DNA of 6,732 nucleotides, taken from assembly GCA_030743445.1 (NCBI GenBank), contig JASLSL010000331.1, positions 1-6,732 of the forward strand, read 5' to 3'. Positions 4,161 to 6,732 of the stretch are shown here, in pieces. Under the pieces are notes generated by a model. That model made no database searches. It worked only from the letters and a program-made list of their open reading frames with translations, and had not been told where the DNA came from. The DNA is from Alphaproteobacteria bacterium (GTDB lineage: Bacteria; Pseudomonadota; Alphaproteobacteria; UBA8366). The position numbers and the translations under genes are program-made. How positions within the stretch are numbered: position 1 is the stretch's first letter; the number at the start of each line of letters is the position of its first letter.

Positions 4161-6725
4161 CTACTTCTGGGTCAGGATCCAGACCCCGTCCCAGTCGTCG
4201 GGCGGCGGGGTTTTCAGGTTCGCTTCGGCGCACCCGAGATAGATCTGCGAGGGCGTGTCGAAGGGATTGGCCGACAGCGCCGCCTCGAAGGGCGACATCG
4301 CGGCCTGCCAGTCGCGCTCGCGATAGGCGGCGAGGCCGTTGTCGTAGGCCTCCAGCGTGCGCTCCAGGTTGGCGAAGGTCGCCTCGATGTGATGGTCGAG
4401 CACCTCGAACACCTCGACCGGTTCCTTCTTGCCCTTGACCCGGATCAGGTCGATCTCGCGGGTCCGCGTGTCGGTGGTCAGCTCGCCGACGGTGGACGCG
4501 CCGATCAGGATGTTGGTGCCGTAGAACTTGTTGGCGCTCTCCAGCCTGGAGGCGAGGTTCACGGTGTCGCCGATCACCGTGTATTCCATGCGCTTGGGCG
4601 AGCCGATGCTGCCGGCGACGACCTCGCCGGTGGAGATGCCGACGCCGATGTTCAAGGGCGGGTGGCCGCCCGCGATCCGGCGCCGGTTCAGGCCGCGCAG
4701 CGCCACCATCATCTGGTTGGCGACCCGGACCGCGTCGTCCGCGTCCTCCGCTCCGCCGAACGGCACGCCGAACAGCGCCATGATCGAATCGCCGATGTAT
4801 TTGTCGAGCACGCCGCCGTACTCCAGGATCACGTCGACCATGTCGGCGAAGTATTCGTTCAGCAGGCCGACCATCTCGCGGGCGCCGAGCGCCTCCGACA
4901 TGCTGGTAAAATTGCGGATGTCCGAGAACAGGATCGAGGCATGCTGGTTCTTGCCGCTGAGCTCGTCCTCGCCGCCGGCGAGCAGCTCGTCGGCGACCTC
5001 CTTGCTCATGTAGCGCGCCATCGTGGTGCGCACGCGCTTCTCGTTGGAGATGTCCTCGATGATCAGCATCGAGCCGATCGGCTCGTCGTCGATGTCGATC
5101 AGCGCGACGACGGTCAGGTTCATCGAAACGCTCTTGCCGTCGGCGAGCTGGAGGTCGGTGTCGACCGAGATGTCGGGCTCGCCGGTCCGCTCGACCTTGG
5201 CGACGATGTCGGCGATCCACGCGTTGTCGCCCGTGAACACGTCACCCACCGGCTGGTCGACGATCGCCGCTTCCGCCAAATCCAACATCCCTAGCACGAC
5301 GTCGTTGGCGGTGACGATGCGATGCTCGGTGTCGATCGTGATCAGCCCGTTGCTCGTGCTCTTCAGGATGCTCTCGTTGTAGTTCTTCATGTTGAGCACG
5401 TCGTCGAACAGCTGGGCGTTCTCCAACGTGATCGCGATCTGCGAGGTGAAGGCGCCGAGCCGGTCCTCGTCGCGGCCGGTGAAGACGCCGTCGCGCTTGT
5501 TGAGCACCTCGGTCACGCCGACGGTGGCGCCCTCCTTGTTGGTGATAGGCATGCAGAGGATGCTCTCCGTCTTGTAGCCGGTCCGGAGGTCGACCTCGGG
5601 ATTGAAGGCGGGATAGTTGTAGGGGTCGGAAATGTTGGCCTTCTCGCCGCTCTGGAACACCTCGCCGGCGATGCCGCTCGTGGCCGGCACGCGGATTTCC
5701 TTGGTCTCCATGCCTTCGGCGATTCGCGACCACAGCTCGTCGGTCTTCTTGCTGTAGATGAACAGCGTCGAGCGGTCGGCGTCCAACAGCTGCGTCGTCG
5801 CCGCCATGATGCGCTGCAGCAACGTGTCGATGTTGAGTTCGCCCGACAGGGTCTGGGCGATGTCAAGGATCTGCGCCTCCTCGCTCAGCCCCTCGACCAT
5901 CAGGTTGAAGCCGCTGTAGAGATTCGCGTAGACGTCCGACCCGGTTGTCTCGAGCCGGACGTCGAGCTGTCCGCGCTCGACCCTGTCCATCGCCTCGACC
6001 ATGCGGTCGAGATAGTCGCGCTGGCTGTCGCGCCACTGCTTCTTCTCCAGGCACGCGCCGATGCGGGCGCGCAGCAGGACCGGGTCGAACGGCTTGGCGA
6101 GGAAATCCTCGGCCCCGCCCTCGATGCATTTGATGACCTGATCCATCTCGTCGGCGGCCGAGATCATGATCACCGGAATCTCGCGCAGATCCACGTCCGC
6201 CTTGATTTCGGCGAGGACCTGAAATCCATCCATTTCCGGCATCATCACGTCGAGCAGAACGAGGTCGAGGCGTTGCTGCTTCAACAGGTCGAGCGCTTCG
6301 CGCCCGCCGCTGGCGGTGGTCGCGGTGTGCCCTTCGCGCTCGAGCCGGCGGGACAGGACCTCGCGGTTATCCTCGATGTCGTCGACGACCAGAATCCGGC
6401 CGGTGATCGCGCGTGCCGCCTCGGCGGCGACAGCCACCTCATCCGGCACCGCGAACGCCGTGGGTGCCGCCGATCGGCCGTCGTCGAAGATCGCATAAAG
6501 CCGCGAGAGCAGCCGGTTGGCCTCCTGCAGCAATTTCTGGAAGTCGGCGCGCAGGGGCTCGCCATCCTCGAAATCCTCGAGGTCCTCGAGCAGCATTTCG
6601 CCATAGCCCTTGATGGCGTTGATCGGGGTGCGCAAGTCGTGGCGCAGCTTCTTTTGCGATTCCGCGAGGGCGTCCGGGTTGCAAAAAGTCCGGCCGAACG
6701 CGGCGTCGGTCAGGCTGTCGGCCAT
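4161..6725 (-). CDS. Multidomain class III adenylate cyclase: HisKA-REC-HAMP-GAF-PAS-cyclase-TPR-like
   Basis: This soluble 854-residue protein should make cAMP from ATP under several inputs. Domains in order: HisKA-like helices 22-80 with H29 in LRHDLRTPIN; receiver 108-225 with D115/D116, phosphoacceptor D159, S189 and K211; HAMP-like segment 235-285; GAF 290-440, ending with the NKFDE motif (N409, K410, F415, D419, E420); PAS 445-562; cyclase domain 590-775; one TPR-like unit about 785-835; tail PPPDDWDGVWILTQK. The cyclase domain has metal-binding D602 (LFSDIRNFT) and D646 (KYIGDSIMALF), adenine-selecting K642 and T716, and transition-state N723 and R727, so it should be active as a homodimer. 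No histidine-kinase ATPase domain is present, so phosphate must come from a separate kinase. No membrane segment is seen. The GAF-PAS-cyclase order recalls Anabaena CyaB1. The ATG at 6725 is only 7 bp from the window edge, so its ribosome-binding site and any longer N-terminus cannot be judged. No kinase gene lies nearby. Confidence 0.93.
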   Translation of the reverse strand: MADSLTDAAFGRTFCNPDALAESQKKLRHDLRTPINAIKGYGEMLLEDLEDFEDGEPLRADFQKLLQEANRLLSRLYAIFDDGRSAAPTAFAVPDEVAVAAEAARAITGRILVVDDIEDNREVLSRRLEREGHTATTASGGREALDLLKQQRLDLVLLDVMMPEMDGFQVLAEIKADVDLREIPVIMISAADEMDQVIKCIEGGAEDFLAKPFDPVLLRARIGACLEKKQWRDSQRDYLDRMVEAMDRVERGQLDVRLETTGSDVYANLYSGFNLMVEGLSEEAQILDIAQTLSGELNIDTLLQRIMAATTQLLDADRSTLFIYSKKTDELWSRIAEGMETKEIRVPATSGIAGEVFQSGEKANISDPYNYPAFNPEVDLRTGYKTESILCMPITNKEGATVGVTEVLNKRDGVFTGRDEDRLGAFTSQIAITLENAQLFDDVLNMKNYNESILKSTSNGLITIDTEHRIVTANDVVLGMLDLAEAAIVDQPVGDVFTGDNAWIADIVAKVERTGEPDISVDTDLQLADGKSVSMNLTVVALIDIDDEPIGSMLIIEDISNEKRVRTTMARYMSKEVADELLAGGEDELSGKNQHASILFSDIRNFTSMSEALGAREMVGLLNEYFADMVDVILEYGGVLDKYIGDSIMALFGVPFGGAEDADDAVRVANQMMVALRGLNRRRIAGGHPPLNIGVGISTGEVVAGSIGSPKRMEYTVIGDTVNLASRLESANKFYGTNILIGASTVGELTTDTRTREIDLIRVKGKKEPVEVFEVLDHHIEATFANLERTLEAYDNGLAAYRERDWQAAMSPFEAALSANPFDTPSQIYLGCAEANLKTPPPDDWDGVWILTQK
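6565..6591. repeat. Three tandem 9-bp units within the cyclase gene
   Basis: TCCTCGAAA, TCCTCGAGG and TCCTCGAGC follow each other without gaps. On the coding strand they give the acidic run EDLEDFED (about residues 47-54) at the turn between the two HisKA-like helices. They may mark in-frame expansion by slippage of a three-residue unit. Confidence 0.6.
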
Positions 6726-6732
6726 GTCGCCG

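Noticed and set aside
4129..5220. 363-codon minus-strand frame offset from the cyclase
   Set aside because: It is an Arg-rich out-of-frame reading of the same strand as the cyclase, which has intact catalytic residues in the chosen frame.

Overview
The window is a G+C-rich stretch of bacterial chromosome with strong G/C preference at third codon positions. Its gene families (class III cyclase with a PP-DWDGVW-type C-terminus, DAO-family oxidoreductase with an SSRNWGFVRKQGRDP block, CCA-encoding tRNA-Arg) suggest an alphaproteobacterium, perhaps Rhodospirillales-like. That placement is an inference from protein style, not from a marker gene. No insertion sequence, phage gene, integrase or CRISPR array was seen, and nearly all of the window is explained by five protein genes and one tRNA.

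Left part (1-3138, minus strand): a compact catabolic-looking operon, read right to left. It encodes a fold-type IV PLP aminotransferase (2218-3138) that resembles (R)-selective amine transaminases and D-amino-acid aminotransferases, a DAO-family FAD-dependent oxidoreductase (889-2196, GTG start, 21 bp after the aminotransferase stop), and an amidase-signature hydrolase (825 down to the window edge, C-terminus missing). The amidase may also have its own promoter in the 63-bp gap before it. A perfect 14-bp palindrome lies in that promoter's spacer and touches its -35. The three enzymes fit step-wise use of a nitrogen compound: hydrolysis of an amide, then removal of nitrogen from an amino acid or amine by transamination or flavin-dependent oxidation. 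The substrate is not visible.

Middle (3139-4160): a 67-bp divergent gap separates the operon from a plus-strand gene for a short secreted lipoprotein with an HEXXH zinc-peptidase motif (3206-3985). Its promoter lies so close to the ATG that the mRNA looks leaderless. It converges on a minus-strand tRNA-Arg(CCG) at 4001-4077, which has a plausible promoter just upstream of it.

Right part (4161-6725, minus strand): one large 854-residue soluble signalling protein. In order it has a HisKA-like phosphoacceptor helix pair with no kinase ATPase domain, a receiver domain, a HAMP-like segment, a GAF domain carrying the complete NKFDE motif of cyclic-nucleotide-binding GAF domains, a PAS domain, a class III adenylate cyclase catalytic domain with all catalytic residues, and a short TPR-like tail. 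It appears able to combine phosphorelay input with cyclic-nucleotide feedback on its own cAMP synthesis, and it is the most interesting item in the window.
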